A stretch of DNA of 64,000 nt from Propionicimonas paludicola (GTDB lineage: Bacteria; Actinomycetota; Actinomycetes; Propionibacteriales; Propionibacteriaceae). Under the pieces are notes generated by a model that searched no databases, was not told the origin of the DNA, and saw only the letters and a program-made list of their open reading frames with translations. The position numbers and the translations under genes are program-made. Position 1 is the first letter of the stretch; each line of letters opens with the position of its first letter. The stretch is from contig NZ_PDJC01000001.1 of the NCBI RefSeq assembly GCF_002563675.1, forward strand, positions 1,302,001-1,366,000. Reading direction: 5' to 3'. Shown here in pieces: positions 8,426-16,926 of the stretch.

Positions 8426-8569
8426 TCAGGTGAAGAGGCTCACCCCGCCCGGGCCGACTGCGAGGCCGACGATGATCAAGACGATGCCCCACAGCAGTTG
8501 CTTGCGGACGATCGCGAAAACCCCTGACACGACCAGCACGGCCGCCAGGATCCACAACAGTGTTGCCAT
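8426..8569 (-). CDS. GPGG-motif small membrane protein
   Basis: A 47-residue protein starting MATLLWILAAVL. Two hydrophobic segments (about 3-21 and 25-38) flank a short RKQ turn, and it ends VGPGGVSLFT, the motif after which this actinobacterial family of tiny membrane proteins is named. GAAGGAAGGGAG precedes the ATG by about 6 bases, a very strong ribosome site. Function is unknown for the family. It is convergent with the surface cassette and shares its terminator region. Confidence 0.8.
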   Translation of the reverse strand: MATLLWILAAVLVVSGVFAIVRKQLLWGIVLIIVGLAVGPGGVSLFT

Positions 8570-8742
8570 GGTGAACTCCCTTCCTTCGAGTGCGCCGGGA
8601 CGTCCATCCTGCGATGGCGTCCGACATCTATCGATTACCCGAAATCAGCGGTCAGAAACCGGCTGGTTCACCGTCTTTCGTGGACGGCCGAACCCTGGCG
8701 ACCTACCGTGGGTGGGGCCAACTCCCCAACCCAGGAGCATTC

Positions 8743-9075
8743 ATGGACGTCCGAAGGATCATCGTCGCCATCGCGGCCTCGACCAGTCTCCTGGCCGGGT
8801 CGCTCGCCTTCTCCGTACCTTCGGCGCAAGCACAGTCGACAACCGCGCCTGCGATCGTCTTTCCCACTGCGGCGAAGTACAAGTTCGCCAACTGCACGGC
8901 CCTGCACAAGGTCTACCCGCACGGCGTCGGCAAGTCGAATGCCCGCGACAAGGTGCGTGGCAAGACCAAGCCGGTGACCACCTTCAAGCGCTCAACGAGC
9001 CTGTACAACAAGATCGTCCGCTATCGCAGCGACCTCGACCGGGACAAGGACGGGGTCGCCTGCGAGAAGAAGTGA
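8743..9075 (+). CDS. secreted excalibur calcium-binding domain protein
   Basis: 110 residues. AGGAG lies 5 bases before the chosen ATG. Signal peptide about 1-30 (IIVAIAASTSLLAGSLAF...AQAQ), then a small domain starting KYKFANCTALHKVYPHGVG and ending DLDRDKDGVACEKK. This is the excalibur pattern, with two conserved Cys and a DxDxDGxxCE loop resembling an EF-hand that probably binds calcium. The family is extracellular. It stands between the GPGG gene (divergent) and the DUF7455-like gene (convergent), apparently monocistronic. Confidence 0.88.
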   Translation: MDVRRIIVAIAASTSLLAGSLAFSVPSAQAQSTTAPAIVFPTAAKYKFANCTALHKVYPHGVGKSNARDKVRGKTKPVTTFKRSTSLYNKIVRYRSDLDRDKDGVACEKK

Positions 9076-9132
9076 TGGCTCACTGAAGCGCGTCGTGCTG
9101 CGGTCGTCGCACGCAGAGCCACACGTACGGCA

Positions 9133-9366
9133 CTACTTGTGAAACAGCACTTGGTGTCCGCCATCGGTGAGCTTGGCCAGATGCTGCGTGAGATGGTGCC
9201 CGCAGAACTGCAGCGACAACGCAGATGGCTCCTCGCCGATCACGACAACGGCGACCGACGGGGCGACGCACAGGTCGCAGGTGTCCCTCCGCGAGGCGGA
9301 CTCGCCGGCCGCGAAGTTGGCGACCGGAGGCGCTGCTCCCCGCAGGTTTTCATCGTAGGTGCCCAT
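9133..9366 (-). CDS. small DUF7455-like zinc-ribbon protein
   Basis: 77 residues. The pattern CDLC, then a hydrophobic stretch (VAVVVIGEEPSALSLQFC) and CGHHLTQHLAKL matches the small actinobacterial proteins with a CxxC plus CxHH metal site (DUF7455). They are cytoplasmic and of unknown function. The N-terminus (about 1-28) is not conserved-looking. The start ATG has GAGGCAG upstream. Confidence 0.7.
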   Translation of the reverse strand: MGTYDENLRGAAPPVANFAAGESASRRDTCDLCVAPSVAVVVIGEEPSALSLQFCGHHLTQHLAKLTDGGHQVLFHK

Positions 9367-9550
9367 ATTGGCTGCCTCGTCCTGGTGCCGGCGCGGGGCT
9401 CATCTTCACGGTAAAGGATGTCGGCTTCCATCGGGAAGCCTACGTCGTCGTCCGCGTGGCCCGGTCAGATGGAGGACGACTTTGCGAACTGGCAGACCGG
9501 ATGGCGTCCTTTGGTTAGCGTCGACACGACGTGCGGCGAAGGAGGTCTCG

Positions 9551-10066
9551 GTGAGGCGACGTCCCCTGGCGGTTCGATTGGCCTTCCTGATCGCGGCCTG
9601 CGTCGTGCTGGTCGGTGGAGTGATCGTCGCCATGACCGTCTCGCGACCGACACTGAGCACGGTGTCGGAAGGCTTCGAGCTGTGTGTGCCGGCGAACCCG
9701 AGCGGCGAAGCTCTGTTCGGCTGGGATGTCTTCCGGAACGACTCCGGGCGTCCGGTGACCCTGGTCGGGTTCGCCCCCGATCAGGCAGCAGGCATCTCGG
9801 TGATCGGTGGACGCTTCCTGCTGGACGAGGAGCCCGGACCGCGAGGGGCGCAGGACGATCCTGCGCTGATCCCCTCGTCCTGGACGCCCCGGACGGTGCC
9901 GCCGGGAGCCACGGTGACCCTGGTGATCGGTCTCCGACTGACTGACCCCGCCGCGAAGGGGAGCCTTCGCGGCGGGGTCCTCGTGTCTGACTGGTGGGGT
10001 CCCCTCAGCACGGTCGCAAAGTCGACCACTGTCTACATCCTGGCCCCGACCAACTCCGTCTGCTGA
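9551..10066 (+). CDS. hypothetical membrane-anchored extracellular protein
   Basis: 171 residues. GTG start with GGAGGT 4 bases upstream; the longer frame from 9359 lacks coding character in its first third. A basic N-terminus (MRRRPLAVR) and a hydrophobic helix (about 10-30) predict a signal anchor, followed by a beta-rich domain with Cys near both ends (FELCVPANPSGE and TNSVC at the extreme C-terminus) that could be disulfide-linked. I do not recognise the family. It converges with the Kelch-like gene, whose stop lies 17 bases away. Confidence 0.7.
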   Translation: MRRRPLAVRLAFLIAACVVLVGGVIVAMTVSRPTLSTVSEGFELCVPANPSGEALFGWDVFRNDSGRPVTLVGFAPDQAAGISVIGGRFLLDEEPGPRGAQDDPALIPSSWTPRTVPPGATVTLVIGLRLTDPAAKGSLRGGVLVSDWWGPLSTVAKSTTVYILAPTNSVC

Positions 10067-10083
10067 CCTATGCCCCGAGTGGT

Positions 10084-11370
10084 CTATGGGCTGGCCAGCG
10101 TCGCCTCAGCGGGCTTCAGGACGTAGCACTGGGTGCCGAACTTCTTGGTGGTGAAGTCGAAGCCGAAGCAGCTCAACACCGACTCGGGGCCACCGGCGAT
10201 CACCGGAGTGTCCGGTGCGGTCGGCATGGCGGGTGTGTCCGACCAGAGCTTCTTCTCCGGGTCGTACAGGTAGCCGCGCAGCGGCACCATGCCGGCCACC
10301 GTGATCGGCCAGTACACGTCGAAGTTGCGCAGTTTGCCGGCGAAGGCGCCCTTGCCCTTGGGCAGGGCCACGGAGAACCAGGCGTCAGTGCGAGGGTCGA
10401 AGAAGCCGGCCTCGTTGGTCAGGCCGCGCCAGACGGCGTAGTGGGATTGGCTCGTAGCGAGCGACATCGGATCGAGGTGCTGGGTTTCCAACTTCGGACG
10501 ATCGGAGTGTCCCACCTTGCCGGAGGCTAGATCGATGGTGTCGACCTCCCACGGCCCGGCCGGCGATGAACTCAGCATTCCCGTGAGAACGATCGAGTCC
10601 CCCACGACGGCTGCCGTGCTGGTCGTGCCACGCAGCTTCCCGTCCGGAAGATGTCGCACCCAGGTTCCCTGGGCAGGGTCGAGAGTCGAGTAGCTGATAC
10701 GTCCCACCGGGCCATCCTCATTGGAAACAGCCACGAGCGCTTCATGGAACGCCCCCATGGTGATCACGTCGCCGGCAGGCAGGGGCAGGGTGCGCCAGGT
10801 GTTCGAGTCGAGGTTGTAGCCGAGCAGCGACCCGCCTCCGACCATGTAGATGGTGCGTCCGAGCAGCACTGTCTTCTGACGCGGGGTCACCGGGATGGCC
10901 CGGACGTCGTCCGGTGCAGCGGCAATGGGGCTCCACTGGTCGGTGGTCGGGTCGTAGCGGGCGCCATCGCGCAGATAGGTGGGCTCCGGGCAGTCGTCGC
11001 CCATCGGGCACAGCGGCGAGTTCGTCCCGCCGATCACGAAGAAGCTGTGATCGGCCCAGACGGCCACGCTGTAGTACCGCGGGCTCAGCGGCGAGGTCGC
11101 AGTCGGCACCCAGGTGTTCACCGGAACCTGCGCGGACGGGCTGTCGGCGGGGATGCCCGTCCCCTTGCCATTGCCGGGCAATCCCGACCAAATGACCGAC
11201 ACGGCGATCACCACTGCGGCCGCCGCGGCCAGTGGGGCGATCCAGCGGCGATGCAGCGGACGCGGGCTGGCCAGGACTCCCGTCCGGAGCTGGTCGAGGC
11301 TGTCGGGATGGACGCTCAGCGGCTCCGCGACGGGATCCAGCAGCTTCAACTCATCAAGCAGATCAGGCAT
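10084..11370 (-). CDS. membrane-anchored Kelch-like beta-propeller protein, probable ECF anti-sigma or sensor partner
   Basis: 428 residues. A short cytoplasmic segment (1-42, starting MPDLLDELKLLDP), one TM helix (about 43-62) and a large outer domain with repeated Kelch/galactose-oxidase-like blades (YYSVAVWADHSFFVIGG, YMVGGGSLLGYNL, WRTLPLPAGD). The gene start overlaps the sigma factor stop by 8 bases, so the two proteins are made together. The position and topology fit a sigma-binding membrane sensor, although the usual HxxxCxxC anti-sigma motif is absent. The signal would be extracytoplasmic. Confidence 0.75.
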   Translation of the reverse strand: MPDLLDELKLLDPVAEPLSVHPDSLDQLRTGVLASPRPLHRRWIAPLAAAAAVVIAVSVIWSGLPGNGKGTGIPADSPSAQVPVNTWVPTATSPLSPRYYSVAVWADHSFFVIGGTNSPLCPMGDDCPEPTYLRDGARYDPTTDQWSPIAAAPDDVRAIPVTPRQKTVLLGRTIYMVGGGSLLGYNLDSNTWRTLPLPAGDVITMGAFHEALVAVSNEDGPVGRISYSTLDPAQGTWVRHLPDGKLRGTTSTAAVVGDSIVLTGMLSSSPAGPWEVDTIDLASGKVGHSDRPKLETQHLDPMSLATSQSHYAVWRGLTNEAGFFDPRTDAWFSVALPKGKGAFAGKLRNFDVYWPITVAGMVPLRGYLYDPEKKLWSDTPAMPTAPDTPVIAGGPESVLSCFGFDFTTKKFGTQCYVLKPAEATLASP

Positions 11371-11887
11371 GGCTTACCCCTTCAGTGAGGACGTGCGATT
11401 CGACGGGTTCGGACAGCTGGCTTCGAAGGCGTCCGCGTGCGCGATGCAGCCGTACTCGCAGCGTGCTGGCGCTGATCCCGAGTGCAACTGCGGCCTGCTC
11501 TTGGCTCAGCCCGTCCCAGGCCAGCAGGAGCAACAGCTCCCGGTCGTCGGCGCTCAGCGCGGCCAGTGCACGGCCGAGTTCGGAGGGCACGGCCGGTTCC
11601 GGCACGGTCTGAGTGGAGAGCTCCGCGCGCAGCCGATCGGCCATCGCATAGCGACGCCGAGTGCTGCGGTTGGTGTTGCCGAGCACCTTGCGGGCCACCC
11701 CGAACAGCCAGGGACGCTCGCTGTCGCCGGGCGGCACCTGATCGAGGCGTCGCCAGGCGATCAGGAAGGTCTCCGCGACCACGTCCGCTGCATCGGCGGG
11801 CTCGGTCACGCGCCGAACGGCGTAAGCAAGCAGCGCGGCGTGGGTGCGATCGAAGAGGCTGGTGAACCTCTCGGACGGGCTGGGCAT
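11363..11887 (-). CDS. ECF-type RNA polymerase sigma factor
   Basis: 174 residues: sigma region 2 at about 10-75 (LLAYAVRRVTEPADAADVVAETFLIAWRR split as region 2.1-2.4, with RPWLFGVARKVL) and region 4 at about 100-155 (LSADDRELLLLLAWDGLSQEQAA, then LGISASTLRVRLHRARGRL). This is the minimal two-domain extracytoplasmic-function layout. AGAAGGAG precedes the ATG by 5 bases. It is coupled to the membrane Kelch protein downstream, which likely controls it. A candidate self-recognised promoter lies upstream. Confidence 0.93.
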   Translation of the reverse strand: MPSPSERFTSLFDRTHAALLAYAVRRVTEPADAADVVAETFLIAWRRLDQVPPGDSERPWLFGVARKVLGNTNRSTRRRYAMADRLRAELSTQTVPEPAVPSELGRALAALSADDRELLLLLAWDGLSQEQAAVALGISASTLRVRLHRARGRLRSQLSEPVESHVLTEGVSHA

Positions 11888-11913
11888 CGGACTCCTTCTG
11901 TGGCCTTCACCGC

Positions 11914-11942
11914 TTACGTGTCCGCAGTCGCCTCAGCGTTAC
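11914..11942 (-). promoter_or_regulatory. candidate ECF-type promoter of the sigma operon
   Basis: On the minus strand GTAACGC is followed after 17 bases by CGTAA, about 27 bases before the sigma factor ATG. An AAC-containing -35 and a CGT-containing -10 at this spacing are typical of ECF-dependent, often autoregulated promoters. Only the sequence resemblance supports it. Confidence 0.4.
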
Positions 11943-12074
11943 AGCGTGTCCCAGGTGAGTTGAGGCAGCGTAGTGACATCGATGCCCAGGCAACCCACGG
12001 CTCCGGATGAGGTAGCGCCCAGCCTGACGCCATGACTGTGGTGATCTCGGCAGGTGCGGGGTGGGCTTGTGCCC

Positions 12075-12545
12075 TTACTCCTCGGGCTTCGGCATCACCA
12101 CGGTGCCGTCGTTGGTCCAAGTGCACCGGAACTTGTCGGAGCCGATGTTGCTGGCCAGCGATCCGCCTTCGGTTGCAACGCTGAGCTTGAACGACGCGAT
12201 GGTGCAGACCACCTGACGGTCCTTCTTTGGCGGATCCGTGACATCGATGTCCACGCTGACGGTCTGGCCCACGAGAACCCGGTCCTTCTCGATGAGATCC
12301 TGGTCGGCGCCGGTGAATGTGAGCACCTTGGTACGCCCGTCGGTGAAGGTGACGGTCGCCGTTCCGGCCGCACCGAACTCGTTGATGACCCGCACATCCA
12401 CATCCCACGCGCCCGCAGTGGACGTCGCAGTGGGTGGCGACGCCGGTGGGGACGTCGGAGCAGGCGTGGTGCCGGCACGTTCGCCGGTCGCGCATCCAAC
12501 CAGCGCGAGCGCCACCACGGTCACGACCACAAGACGTCCACGCAT
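12075..12545 (-). CDS. putative lipoprotein of unknown function
   Basis: 156 residues from the ATG with GGAG 8 bases upstream; the longer frame to 12746 runs through non-coding-like sequence. Signal peptide with lipobox ALVGC, lipidated Cys18, then a Thr/Pro/Ser-rich spacer and a beta-rich domain with two Cys (VVCTIASFKL and FRCTWTNDG). Anchored outside the membrane. No family is recognised; it lies downstream of nothing obvious and is monocistronic. Confidence 0.75.
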   Translation of the reverse strand: MRGRLVVVTVVALALVGCATGERAGTTPAPTSPPASPPTATSTAGAWDVDVRVINEFGAAGTATVTFTDGRTKVLTFTGADQDLIEKDRVLVGQTVSVDIDVTDPPKKDRQVVCTIASFKLSVATEGGSLASNIGSDKFRCTWTNDGTVVMPKPEE

Positions 12546-12759
12546 GCTGACTCCGATCTCTCGCTCTACGGCGGGTGTACCGCAGTCCCCAGATGCCCAC
12601 CCGGCCACCAACAGGCGGCGGACCGGCCGTGTGGAGACCGCACCGTCCAACGACTCGACGCTATCGGGACTTGCCCGCACCTCGCAGTTCAACCGCAATG
12701 TGTCCGCGATTGCGCACCGTGACGCCCCGAGCCGAGAGTCAGTCACGATGTGGTGCCCC

Positions 12760-12765
12760 TAGAGT
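12760..12765 (+). promoter_or_regulatory. -10 element for a leaderless transcript of the P-loop kinase gene
   Basis: TAGAGT is followed by 6 bases and then the ATG at 12772, with no ribosome binding site, so transcription should start at or next to the start codon. Confidence 0.45.
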
Positions 12766-12771
12766 GACCAC

Positions 12772-13317
12772 ATGCTTGTGGTGATCTCGGGTACCCATGC
12801 CAGCGGCAAGACCACGCTGATCGCGGACTTCGTGGCGCGGCATCCGGAGTTCGAGATGCTCCCCGACCCGTTCGAGATGCTCGACGAGGCCGAGATCGAC
12901 CTCAGCAACGACATCTTCTTCGACCAGCTGCAGGTGGCCTCCGCACGGCTGCAAGGGCTGGCGCACAGCCGATCCTGGATCGCTGAGCGGGGGCCGCTGG
13001 ACTTCCTGGCCTACCTGGACGCTCTGGTCACGCTGCGCCGCCCGACTCGCTCCCCCGATCTGTTCGCCCGCGGGCTGGAGCTCGCTGCCGAGGGCATGGC
13101 CCACGTCGACCTGCTCGTCCTTCTGCCGCTGACCGAGGCGGATGTCATTGAGGTGCCCGACGATGAGGACCCCGAACTGCGGGAGGCCACGAACGACTCC
13201 CTGCTCGAGCTTGCCGACGACCCTGACTTGCTCGGCAATGCAGCAGTGATTGAGATCACCGGCTCGGCGTCGAGCCGCCTCGCGCAGCTCGAGAGCGCCA
13301 TCGAAGGCCTGGCCTGA
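12772..13317 (+). CDS. AAA/P-loop nucleotide kinase-like protein
   Basis: 181 residues. Walker A GTHASGKTT right at the N-terminus (7-15) and a possible lid/Walker B region around SWIAERGPLDFLAYLD. This matches small AAA_28-type ATP-binding proteins, related to NadR-like or deoxynucleoside kinases. The C-terminal half is acidic (EVPDDEDPELREATND). The substrate is unknown. Start is the ATG directly behind a -10-like element, so it is probably leaderless. It converges with the glycosyltransferase gene. Confidence 0.75.
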   Translation: MLVVISGTHASGKTTLIADFVARHPEFEMLPDPFEMLDEAEIDLSNDIFFDQLQVASARLQGLAHSRSWIAERGPLDFLAYLDALVTLRRPTRSPDLFARGLELAAEGMAHVDLLVLLPLTEADVIEVPDDEDPELREATNDSLLELADDPDLLGNAAVIEITGSASSRLAQLESAIEGLA

Positions 13318-13359
13318 CGCTCCACAGGCACAGTGCCACAGGCGGCAATGGGCAGGGCC

Positions 13360-15057
13360 TCAGCAGAGTGCCTTCACTGCTTCCTCCGGATTGACCGGAA
13401 TGCGCAAGAAGGTGAGCCTGGGCGCCAAAGTGACGTTCTTGACGAAGCGTTCGAAGCTCAGTGGCTGCGACACCGCGTCCAGCAGTTCGGCGACCGGCTC
13501 GCAGGCCAGGGTCTGGCGCGCCTGGGCGAGTCCGGGCACCGGCGGCGTCCGATCGGCGGCAGCGAAGCGCGCCAACGCCCAGACCTCGGGCTTGTAGGCA
13601 TGTCCCACCCGGAACTGAGCGTCCGGTGCGAGCACCAGCCGTGACCCGATCGCATCACCAAGGGAGGGCGGATCGTTCACGATCACGTCCAGCCCGGAGG
13701 CTGCCCCGGCATCGCCAAGGCTGTTCAGCACCATCACGACGCCCGCTCCGGTTCGCGGAAGGCGCTGGTCCGGCTTCCCGATGCTCACGTAGTAGCTCTC
13801 TCCGCGCGCATGGTCCGCGGCGGCCTTGCGCGCCAGCTTGAAGCCGATGTCAGCGCTCCAGTTCTCGAGCGAGACGCTGGCCCCCGGCACGTCCGCCACG
13901 AACTTGGCGTAGTAGGTCCGCTCGTCGGCGATCATCCCGTTCCACAAGGCCGGACGCAGCACCAGCCCGCACACGACCGCCCAGGCCACCATGATCGGGG
14001 CGAGCGCGCGCGCCCGTCCGTTGAACGGAACGACCGCGATCGGAGCGAAGAACAGCACGGTCGCAGGCAGCAGGAAGCGGCCGTGCATGAAGTCGCCGCC
14101 CACGCTGACCACGAAGCAGGCATGGACCAGGGCGGCCACCGGGAGTATCACGAACAGCGAGCGGGCGCTCGACTCACCCTGCTCGGGGCGTGTCCTCGCC
14201 CGGGCGATGATCAGCGACGCCCCGGCCACGATCGGAATCCACAGCCAGTAGGTGCCCACGAAGTCGAGCAGATACCTCGCTCCCTGGAGGAGGGAGCCAT
14301 TCGCCTTTGCCAGCGCGGTGTTCGGGACGAGCGAGGCGAAGAACCCCATCCGGAACACCTCGTAGGCCAGCGGTGCCGCGAGGGCGATGCCGGCGGCACC
14401 CAGCCACTCGGAGAACCGGCGTCGGCTCTGCCACAGCAGGGCGATGCCGAAGGCCAGCGAGATCAGGGCGAAATCCGGGCGGACCAACGGCCCCAGGCCG
14501 ATCAGCGCGGCCACCGGCCAGGGCTGCCAGGCCGGATGGTTCACCGTCCCCTTCCTCAGGCGCGAGGCCAGCGCAGCGAAGCACGCCGCTATCCAGGCCA
14601 TCGACAAGGAGGTCTCCAACCCGGAGGTGCCGAAATCCCAGACCGGAGGAAGTGCGGCCACAACCGCCAGCCCGGCAGGCACGAGCGCTTGGCGGTTGCT
14701 GTTCAGCGCCATGGCACCCACAGCCAGCAGGATCAGCGCCAGAGCGGTCAGCGCGGTGCCGAGCACCACCATCACCTGCCCGGTCTCGGAGCCGGGAGTG
14801 AGCACACGGCCCAGCCACACCAGCCCCAGCCATAGCGTGCTGGTGCCAACCTCGACCCGATCGTTGAGGTTGTAGACCGGGCCATGTCCGGCCAGCAACT
14901 GCTGGATCACGCGGTAGTTGATGAAGCCGTCGTCGGAGACCCAACGACGCAGCCAGACCATTGAGGTCGCCACAATCACCGGGATCGCCACCAGCGTCCA
15001 GGTCAGGACCAGGTGGCGCGTCCGCGGGAGGGTTTGGGGACTCATCTCAGTGCTCAC
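13360..15057 (-). CDS. GT-C family membrane glycosyltransferase, AftB-like
   Basis: 565 residues with about ten TM helices over residues 18-380 and a C-terminal extracytoplasmic domain. The first outer loop has an acidic pair D42-D43 in WVSDDGFINYRV, followed by GPVYNLNDRVEVGTSTLW, closely like the mycobacterial terminal arabinofuranosyltransferase AftB and the related ZomB-annotated proteins; GT-C enzymes use such a loop aspartate with a polyprenyl-phosphate sugar donor. It would act on the outer face of the membrane on an envelope glycan. The glycan is unknown here: an organism without mycolyl-arabinogalactan would use another acceptor. No partner gene is adjacent. Confidence 0.72.
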   Translation of the reverse strand: MSTEMSPQTLPRTRHLVLTWTLVAIPVIVATSMVWLRRWVSDDGFINYRVIQQLLAGHGPVYNLNDRVEVGTSTLWLGLVWLGRVLTPGSETGQVMVVLGTALTALALILLAVGAMALNSNRQALVPAGLAVVAALPPVWDFGTSGLETSLSMAWIAACFAALASRLRKGTVNHPAWQPWPVAALIGLGPLVRPDFALISLAFGIALLWQSRRRFSEWLGAAGIALAAPLAYEVFRMGFFASLVPNTALAKANGSLLQGARYLLDFVGTYWLWIPIVAGASLIIARARTRPEQGESSARSLFVILPVAALVHACFVVSVGGDFMHGRFLLPATVLFFAPIAVVPFNGRARALAPIMVAWAVVCGLVLRPALWNGMIADERTYYAKFVADVPGASVSLENWSADIGFKLARKAAADHARGESYYVSIGKPDQRLPRTGAGVVMVLNSLGDAGAASGLDVIVNDPPSLGDAIGSRLVLAPDAQFRVGHAYKPEVWALARFAAADRTPPVPGLAQARQTLACEPVAELLDAVSQPLSFERFVKNVTLAPRLTFLRIPVNPEEAVKALC

Positions 15058-15148
15058 TAAGGGCGAATCGTATCGGTGCGGACGGGCCTGCTCCCGCGCT
15101 GGCGCGCTTAGCGGATTTCGTCGGGCGGCCGCCCCTGGCGAGCGACAA

Positions 15149-16297
15149 CTACCGGTCCTTCAGGGCGTCCAGCGGGTTGCGGGCCGGCAGAAGTCCGGCG
15201 AGCGCCGCCGTGGTGATGGACGCGGCCAGGCCCAAGGCGATGCTGCGGACCAGATGCACCTGCATGCTCGCTCCGGGGCGCAGCAGAGCGAGGGTGAGGT
15301 CGGCACCCAGCGCGGCGACCGCTGCGCCGACCAGGCTGTAGAGGGTCCACTCGATCAGCCGGGCCAGAGCCCGCTGTGCCCGCGGGGCGCCGAGGCTCTG
15401 GTACAGCCCGTCCTCGCTGCGGCGAACCCAGCGGATCAGGATCCAGATCAGTCCGAGTGCGGCTCCACCGGCCAGCGGTACCCATCGCCACGAGCGGGCC
15501 AGGTACTCGGCGTGGTAGTCACGGGTGAACTGGCCGGTCACCAGCCGGTCGGCGACGACCGTCGGCTTGTCTCCGGCACCGGGGAGCAGCCCCGGCAGGG
15601 ATGCCATCAGGGTGTCCTTCGCGCCGGGCTCCGCCCACACCATGCAGGTGTCCACGGTGCCGGCGGCCGCGATAGGCAGGGCCACTCCAGCCGAGTACTC
15701 CTCGCCGAGAATGCTCAGGTCGGCCACGGTGAGTACTCGGGTTCCGGGTGTGGCACGGCGACTGGCGGCGTCCGCCACGATCGGCTTGGTGGGGTCGGGC
15801 GCGGGGTTGGCGTCGGACGGATCGGCGAGGCTGAGGCCGAGGCGTTGCCCGCTGGTGAGGCCGAAGTCCACAGCGGCGGTCGTGTTCATGACGACCCCAT
15901 CGAGCGGAAGCGGTGCGGTCAGGAAGCCGGCCAGCCCGGCGGTGAAGCCGGTGACGGCGAGGTTGGACTCGGGCGCATTGGCCAGGGCGGCGCGCTGGTT
16001 GAGGTGGACCAGGCCGACCGCGGCTCGCACCCCCGGGGCGCCGTTGAGGTGTTCGCAGGCGTAGCCCGGGACGCCGGTCTCATTGGTGACCGCCAGCACC
16101 TGGCCTCCGGCGGCGACCCAGGCCCGCTCGTCGGTGACCAGTTCGGCCACTGTCAGCGCATCGGCGACCGCGATCCCGCCGAACACGGCCGCCGACAGGA
16201 CGGCGATCAGCAGCCCGAGGAGCCGGCTCGCCCGTGCGTTGCGCCAGCCCTCCCCCAGCGCGAAGCCGAGCCCGGCCTGCTGGTGTGCGCGGCTCAC
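15149..16297 (-). CDS. FtsX/MacB-like ABC transporter permease
   Basis: 382 residues from a GTG that overlaps the ATPase stop (GTGA) and has GGAGGT 6 bases upstream; the longer frame to 16423 is antisense-like. Topology is one TM near the N-terminus (about 25-48), a large outer domain of about 220 residues, then three TM helices in the last 120 residues (WVPLAGGAALGLIWILI, SLVGAAVAALGADLTLALL, ALGLAASITTAALAGLLPA), the arrangement of FtsX/MacB permeases. It ends ARNPLDALKDR, like the typical P-x-x-AL-R tail. It should work with the overlapping ATPase and the two upstream envelope proteins. Confidence 0.85.
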   Translation of the reverse strand: MSRAHQQAGLGFALGEGWRNARASRLLGLLIAVLSAAVFGGIAVADALTVAELVTDERAWVAAGGQVLAVTNETGVPGYACEHLNGAPGVRAAVGLVHLNQRAALANAPESNLAVTGFTAGLAGFLTAPLPLDGVVMNTTAAVDFGLTSGQRLGLSLADPSDANPAPDPTKPIVADAASRRATPGTRVLTVADLSILGEEYSAGVALPIAAAGTVDTCMVWAEPGAKDTLMASLPGLLPGAGDKPTVVADRLVTGQFTRDYHAEYLARSWRWVPLAGGAALGLIWILIRWVRRSEDGLYQSLGAPRAQRALARLIEWTLYSLVGAAVAALGADLTLALLRPGASMQVHLVRSIALGLAASITTAALAGLLPARNPLDALKDR

Positions 16298-16926
16298 GAG
16301 GCCACCTCCGGCTCTCGGAGTAGGCCGTCGACCAGTTCGTAGCGGCGGTCGCAGCGAGCAGCCACGGCCGGGTCGTGGGTCACGACAATCAGACCGCGCT
16401 CGGCCCTGGCCAGCAGCAGGCACTCCACGATCTGGTCGGTGGTCACTCGGTCGAGCTGGCCGGTGGGTTCGTCCGCCAACAGGAACGGACGGTTGCTGGC
16501 TAGTGCCCGGGCGATCACCACCCGCTGCAGCTCGCCACCAGAGACCTTGCGAGCCGGTGCGTCCGCCAGGGCGTCCAGGCCTACCTCGCGGAGCCTGCGT
16601 TTCGCGATCGCCAGGGCCTCACGGCGCGATCGGCCATCGACCAGCGGTCCCAGCGCGACGTTGTCGAGCACGCTGCGGTTGGCCAGGACGTTGACGGTCT
16701 GCAGCACCCAGGACACCTGGCGGCCCACCGCCGAATCTCCGTCCACCTCGACCCGTCCGGTCCGGGGACGCTGCATGCCGCCCAGCAGAGACAACAGCGT
16801 GGTCTTGCCCACCCCACTCGGTCCGACGATGGCGACTGCCTCGCCGGTGGAGGCGCTGAACTCCACACCGTCCAGGATTGGACGGTCGTCGTAGCCGAAC
16901 CACAGATCGTGGGCGCTCAGCCGCAT
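16294..16926 (-). CDS. ABC transporter ATP-binding protein (MacB/LolD-like)
   Basis: 210 residues with a complete ATPase set: Walker A GPSGVGKT (35-42), Q-loop LQTVNV, signature VSGGE (128-132), Walker B LLADEP (149-154) and switch THDP near 183. It is closest in style to the MacB/LolD/FtsE group that drives mechanotransmission rather than classic transport. Its start overlaps the membrane-fusion gene by 10 bases and its end overlaps the permease gene by 4, so all are expressed as one unit. Confidence 0.93.
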   Translation of the reverse strand: MRLSAHDLWFGYDDRPILDGVEFSASTGEAVAIVGPSGVGKTTLLSLLGGMQRPRTGRVEVDGDSAVGRQVSWVLQTVNVLANRSVLDNVALGPLVDGRSRREALAIAKRRLREVGLDALADAPARKVSGGELQRVVIARALASNRPFLLADEPTGQLDRVTTDQIVECLLLARAERGLIVVTHDPAVAARCDRRYELVDGLLREPEVAS

